From assembly GCA_945886995.1 (NCBI GenBank), contig CAMCZJ010000056.1, positions 1 to 15,292 of the forward strand: a DNA stretch of 15,292 nt, read 5' to 3'. The position numbers and the translations under genes are program-made. Below, in pieces: positions 1-7,482 of this stretch; position 1 is the stretch's first letter, and each line of letters begins with the position of its first letter. The notes beneath the pieces were generated by a model that was not told the DNA's origin, searched no databases, and was given only the letters and a program-made list of their open reading frames with translations. The stretch comes from Asaia bogorensis. Its GTDB lineage: Bacteria > Pseudomonadota > Alphaproteobacteria > Acetobacterales > Acetobacteraceae.

Positions 1-69
1 ATTTTCGAAGCCTTTGGCCGCGCCGCCGCCACCCATGCCGGGGCGAAATTGGCCGCAGCGGCAGAGTGA
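1..69 (+). CDS. 3' end of an unidentified upstream gene (partial)
   Basis: The first 22 codons in frame 1 are open and end at TGA (67-69). The visible tail is alanine-rich, starting IFEAFGRAAATHAG and ending in KLAAAAE. Codon choice (GCC, GGC, CGC, GAA) resembles the genes downstream, and the strong terminator at 225-259 fits a + strand transcript ending here. The fragment is too short to name a family. A competing reading is a - strand gene starting at the ATG at 34-36 and running off the left edge (MGGGGAAKGFEN), but I see no ribosome binding site in front of it. Confidence 0.4.
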   Translation: MFEAFGRAAATHAGAKLAAAAE

Positions 70-106
70 CGCAGGATCTTCACACAGGCTTGTCCGCTTT
101 TGGGCT

Positions 107-136
107 TTGCTTTTTCCCCCAATTGTTCTAGATACT
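107..136 (+). promoter_or_regulatory. weak candidate sigma-70-type promoter
   Basis: TTGCTT (107-112) and GATACT (131-136) are 18 bases apart and resemble -35 and -10 boxes (TTG matched in the first, four of six bases in the second). If real, transcription would start near 143 and end at the terminator at 225-259, giving an RNA of about 115 bases. Chance matches of this quality are common, so this rests mainly on its position. Confidence 0.22.
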
Positions 137-140
137 TACC

Positions 141-259
141 TGTCGGCCATAGCTTTGCCGGCGGTCGCGATCCGGCTTCCCCTGCCGGCTCGCCCGACCT
201 TTCCGATCGGAAAATACAAAGTAGCGCCCGGTCACCCCCCTGACCGGGCGTTTTTGTTT
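141..259 (+). ncRNA. candidate structured small RNA or structured 3' UTR
   Basis: This gene-free stretch holds three possible stem-loops in a row. GTCGG (142-146) can pair with CCGAC (194-198), enclosing a GCCGG/CCGGC hairpin (157-161 with 172-176 or 185-189). The palindrome TTTCCGATCGGAAA (200-213) can form a 5-bp stem with a GATC loop. The terminator hairpin follows at 225-250, with a loop made only of C. No conserved protein reading frame is apparent. It could be an independent small RNA, a processed 3' UTR of the gene ending at 69, or simply a leader before a terminator. I do not recognise a known RNA family. Confidence 0.3.
225..259 (+). terminator. strong intrinsic terminator
   Basis: CGCCCGGTCA (225-234) and TGACCGGGCG (241-250) form a perfect 10-bp stem around a loop of six C bases. 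The stem is followed at once by TTTTTGTTT (251-259). The T tract lies on the + strand side, so it ends + strand transcription arriving from the left. It separates that transcript from the gene starting at 388. Confidence 0.88.
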
Positions 260-373
260 GGGCGAAATCATTCCACCTCAGACAGATGCGCCGTCACCCT
301 CAGATGACACTCAAAGCACCCGCCCCGCCTTCCGGCATTCGCCGGCTAGGGGTATAGCGGCATGGAGTAGCCG

Positions 374-379
374 AAGGAG
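374..379 (+). promoter_or_regulatory. ribosome binding site of the FAA-hydrolase gene
   Basis: AAGGAG lies 8 bases before the ATG at 388 and fixes that start. Confidence 0.7.
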
Positions 380-387
380 TCGCCCAG

Positions 388-1074
388 ATGGTGTCCTATG
401 TCTTTCCCCCGCCACCCGTCGCCGCGTTGCCGATTAAGGGCAGTGATGCGCTTTTCCCGGTACGGCGGATTTTTTGTGTAGGCCGCAATTACGCCGAACA
501 CGCGATTGAAATGGGCAGCGACCCAACCCGCGAACCGCCCTTCTACTTCGCCAAGCCCGCGGATTCCGTGGTGATCAATGGCGCGGATATGCCTTATCCG
601 TCCGTCACCAAATCACTGCATCATGAAATGGAATTGGTGGTCGCCATCGGGCGCGGCGGGCGCAATATCTCGGTGGCTGACGCGCTTTCCTATGTCTGGG
701 GCTATTGCGCTGGCCTGGATATGACCCGCCGCGACATCCAGAATGAGGCGAAAAAGACCGGTCGCCCCTGGGATATGGGCAAGGGCTTCGACAAATCTGC
801 CCCCATGGGCCTGCTGGTGCCCGCCGCTGGGATTGACCCGTCCAAGGGCAAGATCGAACTCAAGGTGAATGGCAAGGTCACGCAGACCTCTGACCTTTCC
901 AAGCTGATCTGGTCTGTCCCGGAAGTCATCGCCAATCTGTCGGAACTGGTGGAATTGGCCCCCGGAGACCTGATCATGACCGGCACGCCCGAAGGGGTCG
1001 CCGCCGTGGTGCGCGGCGATATGCTGGAAGGTTTTGTTGAAGGTGTGGGCGATATCCGCACCAAGATCATCTGA
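388..1074 (+). CDS. fumarylacetoacetate hydrolase (FAA hydrolase) family protein
   Basis: This 228-residue cytoplasmic enzyme is the length of the short, single-domain FAH proteins (fumarylpyruvate hydrolase, acylpyruvase, oxaloacetate decarboxylase types). The family cleaves C-C bonds of, or decarboxylates, 2,4-dioxo or 2-oxo acids using Mg2+ or Mn2+. Visible landmarks are the N-terminal VGRNYAEHA (31-39), the acidic metal-binding HHEMEL (78-83, E80 and E82) with D111 in GLDMTRRD, GRPWDMGKGFD (125-135), and the C-terminal TGTPEGV (198-204). The start has a good AAGGAG site. It lies 17 bases before radA and is probably cotranscribed with it, although the two have no obvious shared function. 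Family assignment is firm. The exact substrate (fumarylpyruvate, fumarylacetoacetate or another) cannot be read from the sequence. Confidence 0.93.
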   Translation: MVSYVFPPPPVAALPIKGSDALFPVRRIFCVGRNYAEHAIEMGSDPTREPPFYFAKPADSVVINGADMPYPSVTKSLHHEMELVVAIGRGGRNISVADALSYVWGYCAGLDMTRRDIQNEAKKTGRPWDMGKGFDKSAPMGLLVPAAGIDPSKGKIELKVNGKVTQTSDLSKLIWSVPEVIANLSELVELAPGDLIMTGTPEGVAAVVRGDMLEGFVEGVGDIRTKII

Positions 1075-1091
1075 TCCGCGTGCGCGCCTGA

Positions 1092-2495
1092 ATGGCCAAG
1101 GATCGTAGCCGCTTTGTTTGCCAAGCCTGCGGGGCGGTTAGCCCCAAATGGCAGGGGCGCTGCGATGCCTGTGGCGACTGGAATACGCTGATCGAGGAAA
1201 CCACCGCCCCGCGCGGCCCCGGCCCGGCCGCCAAGACCGCTGGCGGGCGCCGCGTTGAATTTGTTGGCCTGAAGGGGGAAAGCGCGCCCCCGCCGCGCAT
1301 CGTCACCGGCATTGCGGAGTTGGATCGCGTGCTTGGCGGTGGCTTTGTGCCCGCTTCCGCCGTGCTAGTCGGCGGGGACCCCGGCATCGGCAAATCCACC
1401 ATTTTGCTGCAAGCGGCGGCGCGCTTGGCCTCTGGCGGGCGGCGGGTACTTTATATCTCGGGCGAAGAAGCGGTGGAGCAGGTCAGGCTCCGCGCCGCGC
1501 GCCTTGGGCTTTCCGATAGCCCGATGGAATTGGCCGCCGCTTCGGCCTTGCGCGATATCGGCGCGAGTTTGGAACAAGAAACCGACGCCGCGCTGGTGGT
1601 GATGGATTCCATCCAGACCGTTTGGCTGGATGCGCTGGATTCCGCACCCGGCACGGTGGCGCAGGTGCGCGCTTGCGCGGCGGAATTGATCCGGCTGGCG
1701 AAATCGCGCGGCTTTGCGCTGGTGCTGGTCGGGCATGTGACCAAGGAAGGCACGCTCGCCGGGCCGCGTGTGCTGGAACAGATGGTGGATGCGACGCTCT
1801 ATTTCGAAGGTGATCGCGGGCATCAGTTCCGCATCCTGCGCGCGGTGAAGAACCGCTTTGGTGCCACCGATGAAATCGGCGTTTTCGAAATGACGGATCG
1901 CGGCCTGGTGGAAGTGGCCAATCCTTCGGCACTGTTTCTGGCCGAGAGGCGCGGCAATGTATCGGGCTCGGCGGTCTTTGCGGGGATTGAGGGCACGCGG
2001 CCCGTGCTCGTGGAAATCCAGGCGCTGCTGTCGCCATCTTCGGGCGGGTCGCCACGAAGGCAGGTGGTGGGCTGGGATTCCGGGCGGCTATCCATGCTGC
2101 TGGCGGTTTTGGAAGCGCGTTGCGGGATGAGCCTTGGCCAGAATGATGTTTATCTGAATATCGCTGGCGGCTTGCGCATCAGCGAACCGGCTGCGGATTT
2201 GGCCGTGGCGGCGGCGCTGGTCTCCGCCGCGACGGATCGGCCCACGGATTCAGGCGCGGTTTATTTCGGTGAGGTCGGGCTTTCGGGTGAGGTGCGCCAG
2301 GTCTCCCAGGCTGAATCGCGCCTTAGGGAAGCGGCGAAGCTTGGCTTTACCGCTGCCACCCTGCCCCGGCGGATTGCACGCGGCGGGCGCGCGGCAGCGG
2401 CGCCAGAGGGGCTTGGGCTATCGGAAATCGGTCATTTGGCCGATCTGGTGGCGCGGTTCGCGGAAAAGACTCTGCCGCCAAAGGCCAAGGCGTGA
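1092..2495 (+). CDS. radA: DNA repair protein RadA (branch-migration ATPase)
   Basis: RadA is a RecA-like ATPase that drives branch migration of recombination intermediates. At 467 residues it has the usual length and domain order. An N-terminal four-cysteine zinc finger (C10, C13, C24, C27) is followed by a RecA-type core with Walker A GGDPGIGKST (94-103) and Walker B LVVMDSIQT (168-176). Next come the RadA signature KNRFG (253-257) and a Lon-protease-like C-terminal domain (about 285-455) without protease activity in this family. The ATG at 1092 gives the zinc finger directly. No good Shine-Dalgarno sequence precedes it, so translation may be coupled to the upstream gene that ends 17 bases earlier. 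It is followed by cvpA and purF, an order I recall from many alphaproteobacteria. Confidence 0.97.
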   Translation: MAKDRSRFVCQACGAVSPKWQGRCDACGDWNTLIEETTAPRGPGPAAKTAGGRRVEFVGLKGESAPPPRIVTGIAELDRVLGGGFVPASAVLVGGDPGIGKSTILLQAAARLASGGRRVLYISGEEAVEQVRLRAARLGLSDSPMELAAASALRDIGASLEQETDAALVVMDSIQTVWLDALDSAPGTVAQVRACAAELIRLAKSRGFALVLVGHVTKEGTLAGPRVLEQMVDATLYFEGDRGHQFRILRAVKNRFGATDEIGVFEMTDRGLVEVANPSALFLAERRGNVSGSAVFAGIEGTRPVLVEIQALLSPSSGGSPRRQVVGWDSGRLSMLLAVLEARCGMSLGQNDVYLNIAGGLRISEPAADLAVAAALVSAATDRPTDSGAVYFGEVGLSGEVRQVSQAESRLREAAKLGFTAATLPRRIARGGRAAAAPEGLGLSEIGHLADLVARFAEKTLPPKAKA

Positions 2496-2528
2496 CGCGC
2501 CCGCCTGCCAAGGCTATAGGGTCCCGCG

Positions 2529-3086
2529 ATGAACTGGGTTGATATCATTCTGCTGGGGGTGATTGCCCTGTCGGCCATTCTCGCCTTTTTCCATGGTCTG
2601 GTGCGCGAAGCGCTGGGCGTGGCGGGCTGGGTTGGTGCGGCGGTGGTGGCCCTGCTGGCGCGGAGGGAGGTTCAGCCCTTTCTCGACCCCTATTTTACGC
2701 CGCCTTGGCTGGCGGAAGCCGTTGGCGCCGGAGCGGTATTTCTGGTCGCGCTGGTGGTCTTCAAGCTGATGATCAATGCGGTGGCGGATCGCGTGCAGGA
2801 TTCCGCGCTTGGCGGGATTGATCGCGTATTGGGGCTGGTATTCGGCGCGGCGCGTGGCGCCTTTCTGCTGGTGGTGGCCTATATCGTCACGGGGCTTTTG
2901 CTGCCGGGGGATCGTTGGCCGGAACCGGTGCTTGAAGCGCGGTCCCTTCCGCTTCTGTCGCAGGGTGCCCATATGCTGGTGGAAGCCATGCCGGCGGAAT
3001 ATCGCCCGCGCCTGAATGAACCGCCTTTGCCGCGCTCCCCCACTGTTGAAGAATTGCTGCGCCCACCCGCGCGCAGCCGGAATTGA
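2529..3086 (+). CDS. cvpA: CvpA family inner-membrane protein
   Basis: This 185-residue protein has four predicted membrane helices (about 4-22, 27-45, 64-83 and 103-125). The family-typical GGIDRVLGLVFGAARG lies at 95-110 and a proline- and charge-rich tail follows from about 127. CvpA was named for colicin V production. Later work ties the family to envelope integrity and stress resistance, but its molecular activity is not settled. It lies 33 bases after radA and 8 bases before purF, matching the cvpA-purF pairing known from E. coli and many other proteobacteria. Its stop codon overlaps the purF ribosome binding site, so the two are probably translationally coupled. Confidence 0.92.
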   Translation: MNWVDIILLGVIALSAILAFFHGLVREALGVAGWVGAAVVALLARREVQPFLDPYFTPPWLAEAVGAGAVFLVALVVFKLMINAVADRVQDSALGGIDRVLGLVFGAARGAFLLVVAYIVTGLLLPGDRWPEPVLEARSLPLLSQGAHMLVEAMPAEYRPRLNEPPLPRSPTVEELLRPPARSRN

Positions 3087-3089
3087 GGT
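3085..3089 (+). promoter_or_regulatory. ribosome binding site deciding the purF start
   Basis: GAGGT overlaps the cvpA stop codon (TGA 3084-3086) and lies about 6 bases before the ATG at 3095. This favours ATG 3095 over the in-frame TTG at 3083, which would add four residues and has no such site. Confidence 0.6.
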
Positions 3090-3094
3090 TACCA

Positions 3095-4555
3095 ATGCCG
3101 CTTGCCGCGCAATACGAGGATGACAAGCCGCATGAGGAATGTGGCGTGTTTGGCGTGTGGAATGGCGGTGATGCTGCGGCGCTGACCGCGCTTGGGCTGC
3201 ATGCGTTGCAGCATCGCGGCCAGGAAGCCGCTGGCATCGTGACCTTGGATGAGGCCGGGCTGTTCCACGCCCATAAGGGGCTTGGCCTGGTGGGTGACAA
3301 TTTCGGGGAAGCCAAGGTTATTGCATCGCTGCGCGGGCCGCATGCGGTGGGGCATAACCGTTATGCCACCACTGGTGAAACGGCGCTCAGGAATGTGCAG
3401 CCGCTTTACGCTGATTTCGAATTTGGCGGCTTTGCGGTCGCGCATAATGGCAATTTGACCAATGCTTATGCGCTGAAGCGCGCCTTGGTGCGGCGCGGTT
3501 GCCTGTTCCAAAGTACCACGGATTCGGAAGTTTTCATTCATCTGATTGCGATCAGCCTTTATTCCACCGTGATTGACCGGCTGATTGATGCGCTGAAGCA
3601 GGTACAGGGCGCCTATTCGCTGGTTGCCTTGCATAATGGCGCGTTGATTGGCGCACGCGATCCCTTGGGTGTGCGCCCGCTGGTATTGGGGCGCTTGGCC
3701 AATGGCGGGCTGGTGCTGGCATCAGAAACCTGCGCTTTGGATATCGTGGGCGCGGAGTTTGTGCGCGATATCGAAGCGGGCGAATTGGTGGTGATTGACG
3801 ATAACGGCCTGCGCAGCATCAAGCCCTTCAGCCGCACCGAAAGCCGCTTCTGCATTTTTGAGTATATCTATTTCGCTCGCCCAGACAGCGTCATGGAAGG
3901 CACCCCGGTTTATGAAACGCGCAAGCGCATCGGCGCCGAATTGGCGCGCGAAAGCGGCGTTGCGGCGGATTTGATTGTGCCCGTGCCGGATTCCGGCGTG
4001 CCGGCGGCCATGGGCTATGCGGTGGAAGCAGGCATCCCGTTTGAACTTGGTATCATCCGCAATCATTATGTCGGGCGCACCTTCATCGAACCCACGGATC
4101 AGATCCGCCATTTGGGTGTGAAGCTGAAGCACAGCGCCAACCGCGCCATGTTGCAGGGCAAGCGCGTGGTGCTGGTGGATGATTCCATCGTGCGCGGCAC
4201 CACCAGCCGCAAGATTGTTGAAATGGTGCGCCAGGCGGGGGCGACGGAAGTGCATATGCGGGTTTCATCGCCGCCCACCACGCATTCCTGTTATTACGGC
4301 ATTGATACCCCTGAACGCGCGGATCTGATGGCGGCCAAGCATGATCTGGCGGAAATGGCGCGCATTATTGGCGTGGATAGCTTGGCCTTCATTTCGCTTG
4401 ATGGGCTTTATCGTGCATTGGGCAAGCCCGGGCGCGATGCCGCCAAGCCGCAATTCTGCGATGCCTGTTTTACCGGGGAATATGCCATTCCGCTCACGGA
4501 TTGGACGAATAATGCGGACCGGCAGCTTTCGCTGCTGCAGCCTGCGGGGCAGTGA
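3095..4555 (+). CDS. purF: amidophosphoribosyltransferase PurF
   Basis: PurF catalyses the first committed step of purine synthesis: PRPP plus glutamine gives phosphoribosylamine. From ATG 3095 it has 486 residues. The catalytic cysteine is C16 in EECGVFG, behind a 15-residue leader, so a propeptide must be removed as in the Bacillus subtilis enzyme. The N-terminal half is the Ntn glutaminase domain (for example HNRYATTG and AHNGNLTNA). The C-terminal half is a phosphoribosyltransferase with the PRPP loop VVLVDDSIVRGTTS (358-371). C253, C399, C455 and C458 (FCDACF) match the four ligands of the 4Fe-4S cluster in the B. subtilis class, so this is the oxygen-sensitive, iron-sulfur, processed type and not the E. 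coli type. Purine nucleotides normally feed back on the enzyme. Confidence 0.97.
   Translation: MPLAAQYEDDKPHEECGVFGVWNGGDAAALTALGLHALQHRGQEAAGIVTLDEAGLFHAHKGLGLVGDNFGEAKVIASLRGPHAVGHNRYATTGETALRNVQPLYADFEFGGFAVAHNGNLTNAYALKRALVRRGCLFQSTTDSEVFIHLIAISLYSTVIDRLIDALKQVQGAYSLVALHNGALIGARDPLGVRPLVLGRLANGGLVLASETCALDIVGAEFVRDIEAGELVVIDDNGLRSIKPFSRTESRFCIFEYIYFARPDSVMEGTPVYETRKRIGAELARESGVAADLIVPVPDSGVPAAMGYAVEAGIPFELGIIRNHYVGRTFIEPTDQIRHLGVKLKHSANRAMLQGKRVVLVDDSIVRGTTSRKIVEMVRQAGATEVHMRVSSPPTTHSCYYGIDTPERADLMAAKHDLAEMARIIGVDSLAFISLDGLYRALGKPGRDAAKPQFCDACFTGEYAIPLTDWTNNADRQLSLLQPAGQ
4544..4549 (+). promoter_or_regulatory. ribosome binding site deciding the SDR start
   Basis: GCGGGG at the end of purF lies 8 bases before ATG 4558. 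The in-frame GTG at 4552, which overlaps the purF stop, would leave only 2 bases and is less likely. Confidence 0.4.
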
Positions 4556-4557
4556 CC

Positions 4558-5277
4558 ATGGCCCCATTGGAAGGCCGGGTCGCGCTGATCACCGGTGCCT
4601 CACGTGGTATTGGCGCGGCACTGGCGCTGGAATTGGCCAAGCTTGGCGCGCAATGCGTGCTGGTGGCGCGCACCCAGGGCGGGCTTGAGGAAGTGGACGA
4701 CGCGATCCGCGCTGCCGGCGGCAAGCCCGCGACGCTGCTGCCCTTTGATCTGCAAAAGGCCGAGAAGGATATTGATATGATCGGGCCTTCCATTGTGGAA
4801 CGCTTCGGTCGGCTGGATATTCTGGTGCATAATGCGGGTGCTTTGAACAAGCTGACACCGGTTGCGCATATTGAACCGCGCGATTGGGCAGAGGTGATGG
4901 CGGTGAATCTGACCGCAAGCTGGCGCCTGATCCGCAGCTGCGATCCGCCTTTGCGTGCTTCCGATTCAGGGCGGGCAGTGTTTTTGACGACTGGCGTTGC
5001 CCAGAATCCCCGCGCCTATTGGGGCATGTATGGTGCCAGCAAGGCAGGCATGGAAAATCTGGTGATGACATGGGCAGCCGAGGTGGAGGCCACCCCCGTG
5101 CGCGTCAATCTGGTGGACCCTGGCCGGACAGCGACAAAGCTGCGCGCCGCGGCTTACCCGGGTGAGGACCCTGACAGTATCGCGCAACCCGCCGATGTCG
5201 CGCCCGGCATCGCGGCGCTTTGCCTGCCCAGTGAGACGCGCCATGGCGCGCGCATCGTCATAAAGGTGAAGCCCTGA
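4558..5277 (+). CDS. short-chain dehydrogenase/reductase (SDR), YciK-like
   Basis: This 239-residue classical SDR is an NAD(P)-dependent oxidoreductase with an unknown substrate. The cofactor-binding glycine motif is TGASRGIG (12-19), followed by HNAG (91-94), the structural N118 and the catalytic YGASK (Y158, K162). The motif DPGRTAT follows the active site. The position 13 residues before the catalytic tyrosine, normally serine, is Thr145. The region around the active site (RAYWGMYGASK) resembles E. coli YciK. It begins 2 bases after purF, and an SDR directly after purF is a recurring arrangement in alphaproteobacteria. A role in purine synthesis has not been shown as far as I know. Confidence 0.9.
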   Translation: MAPLEGRVALITGASRGIGAALALELAKLGAQCVLVARTQGGLEEVDDAIRAAGGKPATLLPFDLQKAEKDIDMIGPSIVERFGRLDILVHNAGALNKLTPVAHIEPRDWAEVMAVNLTASWRLIRSCDPPLRASDSGRAVFLTTGVAQNPRAYWGMYGASKAGMENLVMTWAAEVEATPVRVNLVDPGRTATKLRAAAYPGEDPDSIAQPADVAPGIAALCLPSETRHGARIVIKVKP

Positions 5278-5354
5278 TCAAGACGCCAGCACCAGCCATA
5301 ATGCGGCGCGCCAGCATGGTGGATTTTGCGTCTTTGGCGATTTATCATTCCCTT

Positions 5355-7478
5355 ATGCGTCGCCTGTTGATCCTTGCCTTGCTGTTGCTGCCTTGTGCGG
5401 CCTTTGCCCAGAATGCGCTGACCCCCCCCGCACGGCTGACCGCCGGCAAGGCAGCGCTGACGGCGGCGAATGGTTCGCGCTGGGCTGAAGCGCAAACCTA
5501 TGCCGCGTCTGCCGACCCCTTGGTGGCCAAGATTATCTTGTGGATGCGGTTGACCCACCGCACGGCGCCAGCCACCCCTGCTGAGCTGGTCGGGTTTTTG
5601 CGCGACAATCCAGACTGGCCCCTGGCTGATACCATTGCGCGCCGGGCGGAGGTGGCTTTTGGCGGCCCGGCGGATGACCCGCTGGTGATTGACCATTTCT
5701 CGGTTCATCCGCCGCGCACACTGGCCGGCGCCTTGCGCCATGCGGAAGCGCTGACGCGTCTTGCACGTGTCCAGGCGCAGCCTGCATTACCGCCAGATAT
5801 GATGCAGCGCGGGCCTGATCGGCCTGATCTGCCGGATCGTCGCAATGCCGAACAAGCCAATGCGCGTGGTGACGCAAGTCGCCAAGCTCAATCAAATACT
5901 GAGGTGCGTGAGGAAAGCGAGAATGACGCCAATGCGCAACGCACGCTGCGTCGCGCTTGGTTGGAAGCGCCAGGTGATGCCGCGGTGGAAGAACGCATCC
6001 TGGCGCAATTTGGCCGCCTGCTGACCGAGGATGATCATTGGGAACGCTTTGATCGGCTATTCTTCGCGCGGGATATGGAAGGCGCGCAACGTGCCTTTGC
6101 CAGATTGCGCGGTGTGCCACGCGGCACGGCACGGATACGTATGGAACTGAACGGCGAGCCAGATGATCGGCGCGTTATGCTGCGCCCGCTTGATCTTGGC
6201 TGGGCGGCCGAAAGGGCACGGCTAATGCGCCGCCGGGATCTGGATTCCGATGCAGTGGCAAGCTGGATCGTTGCGGAACGTTTTCAGGCCAATCTGAGCC
6301 CTGAAATCGCGCGTGCGGTATGGACTGAACGGCAAATTCTGGCCCGCAAGCTGATGCGGCTGAATAACCCCCAGGATGCGTATCGCGTGGCGGCCTTTCA
6401 CGGCCAGCCGCTCAGCAGCGAAGGCTGGCAAGAAGCGGAATTCCTGGCTGGCTTCATCGCACTCCGTCTCCTGAACGACCCGACCTTGGCGCAGCGCCAC
6501 TTCATGGCAGTCGCCCTGGGAAGCCGTTCCGTCATTACCCGGGCGCGGGCCTTTTATTGGGAAGGAAGGGCGCTTACCGCGCGCGGTGCGCATGTCGCAG
6601 CAAAGGAACGCTACGCGGCGGCGGCACAATTACCCACGGCCTTCTACGGCCAGCTTGCTGCCCTGACGATGGGTGAGAAGCAGGAAGCGCTGGATGCCCG
6701 GCTGCGCGCCATTCAAACCCCGGCCATTGACCAAAGGCGGTCGCGCCAGTTTTCCGATCGGGAATTGGCACGGGTTGTGACGCTGCTGGCGGAGCTTGGC
6801 GATACGCGCCGCACACGCGTGTTTCTGATGCGCTTGCAGGCGCTTTCTTCTGATTGGCAGGATAGGCTGCTGACGGTGCGAATGGCCAATCAAATTGGTC
6901 GGCCCGATCATGCGGTTTGGGTGGCCCGGCGTTCGGCGATTGAAGGCGATATGCTGTTGCCGGAAGGCTGGCCCATGCCGTTCCGGTCGCCCGTGACCAG
7001 CCCGGAACCTGCCTTTATCCTGTCAGTGGCGCGCCAGGAAAGCAATTTCGATACGGAAGCGATCAGCAGCGCCAATGCGCGCGGGCTGATGCAGTTACTG
7101 CCTTCCACCGCGCAAACGGTCGCGCGCCGGCTTGGCATCAATCATCGGCTGGAAGCGCTGACCAGCGAACCGCAAACCAATCTCCGCCTGGGGGCTGCGT
7201 ATCTGGATGAATTGCTGAAGCGCTATGATGGTTCCCTGGTGCTGGCGGCGGCAGCTTACAATGCTGGGCCGCGGCGCGTGGACGAATGGCTGCAAACCTA
7301 CGGTGATCCCAGGCGTGGGGAGCGTGATCTTTTGGATTGGATTGAAATGATCCCCTTCGCCGAAACGCGCAATTATGTGCAGCGCGTGGTGGAAGGGGCG
7401 GTGGTTTATCGTGCCCGGCTGACACCGCCCGCCAATGCGGCGCACCCCATGGCAAGCTGGCTTGCCAATGCAAAATGA
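5355..7478 (+). CDS. soluble lytic murein transglycosylase (Slt family, SLT domain)
   Basis: This periplasmic enzyme cleaves peptidoglycan between MurNAc and GlcNAc, forming 1,6-anhydro ends. From ATG 5355 it has 707 residues and opens with a clean signal peptide (MRRLLILALLLLPCAAFA, cleavage about 18/19). An in-frame ATG at 5301 would put 18 non-signal residues in front and is less likely. A long alpha-helical region (about 20-520) corresponds to the Slt70 superhelix. The C-terminal SLT domain (about 545-690) shows the catalytic glutamate E562 in ARQESNF, GLMQL (577-581) and AYNAG (634-638). Residues about 142-194 form a hydrophilic, low-complexity insert. The cysteine in LLPC is not a proper lipobox, so it is probably not a lipoprotein. 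There is no clear ribosome binding site. The stop is 4 bases before pgpA. Confidence 0.93.
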   Translation: MRRLLILALLLLPCAAFAQNALTPPARLTAGKAALTAANGSRWAEAQTYAASADPLVAKIILWMRLTHRTAPATPAELVGFLRDNPDWPLADTIARRAEVAFGGPADDPLVIDHFSVHPPRTLAGALRHAEALTRLARVQAQPALPPDMMQRGPDRPDLPDRRNAEQANARGDASRQAQSNTEVREESENDANAQRTLRRAWLEAPGDAAVEERILAQFGRLLTEDDHWERFDRLFFARDMEGAQRAFARLRGVPRGTARIRMELNGEPDDRRVMLRPLDLGWAAERARLMRRRDLDSDAVASWIVAERFQANLSPEIARAVWTERQILARKLMRLNNPQDAYRVAAFHGQPLSSEGWQEAEFLAGFIALRLLNDPTLAQRHFMAVALGSRSVITRARAFYWEGRALTARGAHVAAKERYAAAAQLPTAFYGQLAALTMGEKQEALDARLRAIQTPAIDQRRSRQFSDRELARVVTLLAELGDTRRTRVFLMRLQALSSDWQDRLLTVRMANQIGRPDHAVWVARRSAIEGDMLLPEGWPMPFRSPVTSPEPAFILSVARQESNFDTEAISSANARGLMQLLPSTAQTVARRLGINHRLEALTSEPQTNLRLGAAYLDELLKRYDGSLVLAAAAYNAGPRRVDEWLQTYGDPRRGERDLLDWIEMIPFAETRNYVQRVVEGAVVYRARLTPPANAAHPMASWLANAK

Positions 7479-7482
7479 GGGC

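Noticed and set aside
14..307. 97-codon open frame on the + strand
   Set aside because: It runs straight through the strong terminator at 225-259, starts inside the tail of another likely gene, is proline/arginine-rich with no family resemblance, and has no ribosome binding site.
3083..3094. TTG start for purF overlapping the cvpA stop
   Set aside because: The ATG at 3095 has a GAGG at suitable spacing and a normal propeptide length, while the TTG has no ribosome binding site.
2514..3095. 193-codon open frame on the - strand
   Set aside because: It is antisense to cvpA, highly basic with no domain, and cvpA on the + strand has clear family features.
5301..5354. Earlier ATG start for the lytic transglycosylase
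   Set aside because: It would bury the signal peptide behind 18 residues. The ATG at 5355 gives a standard signal peptide.
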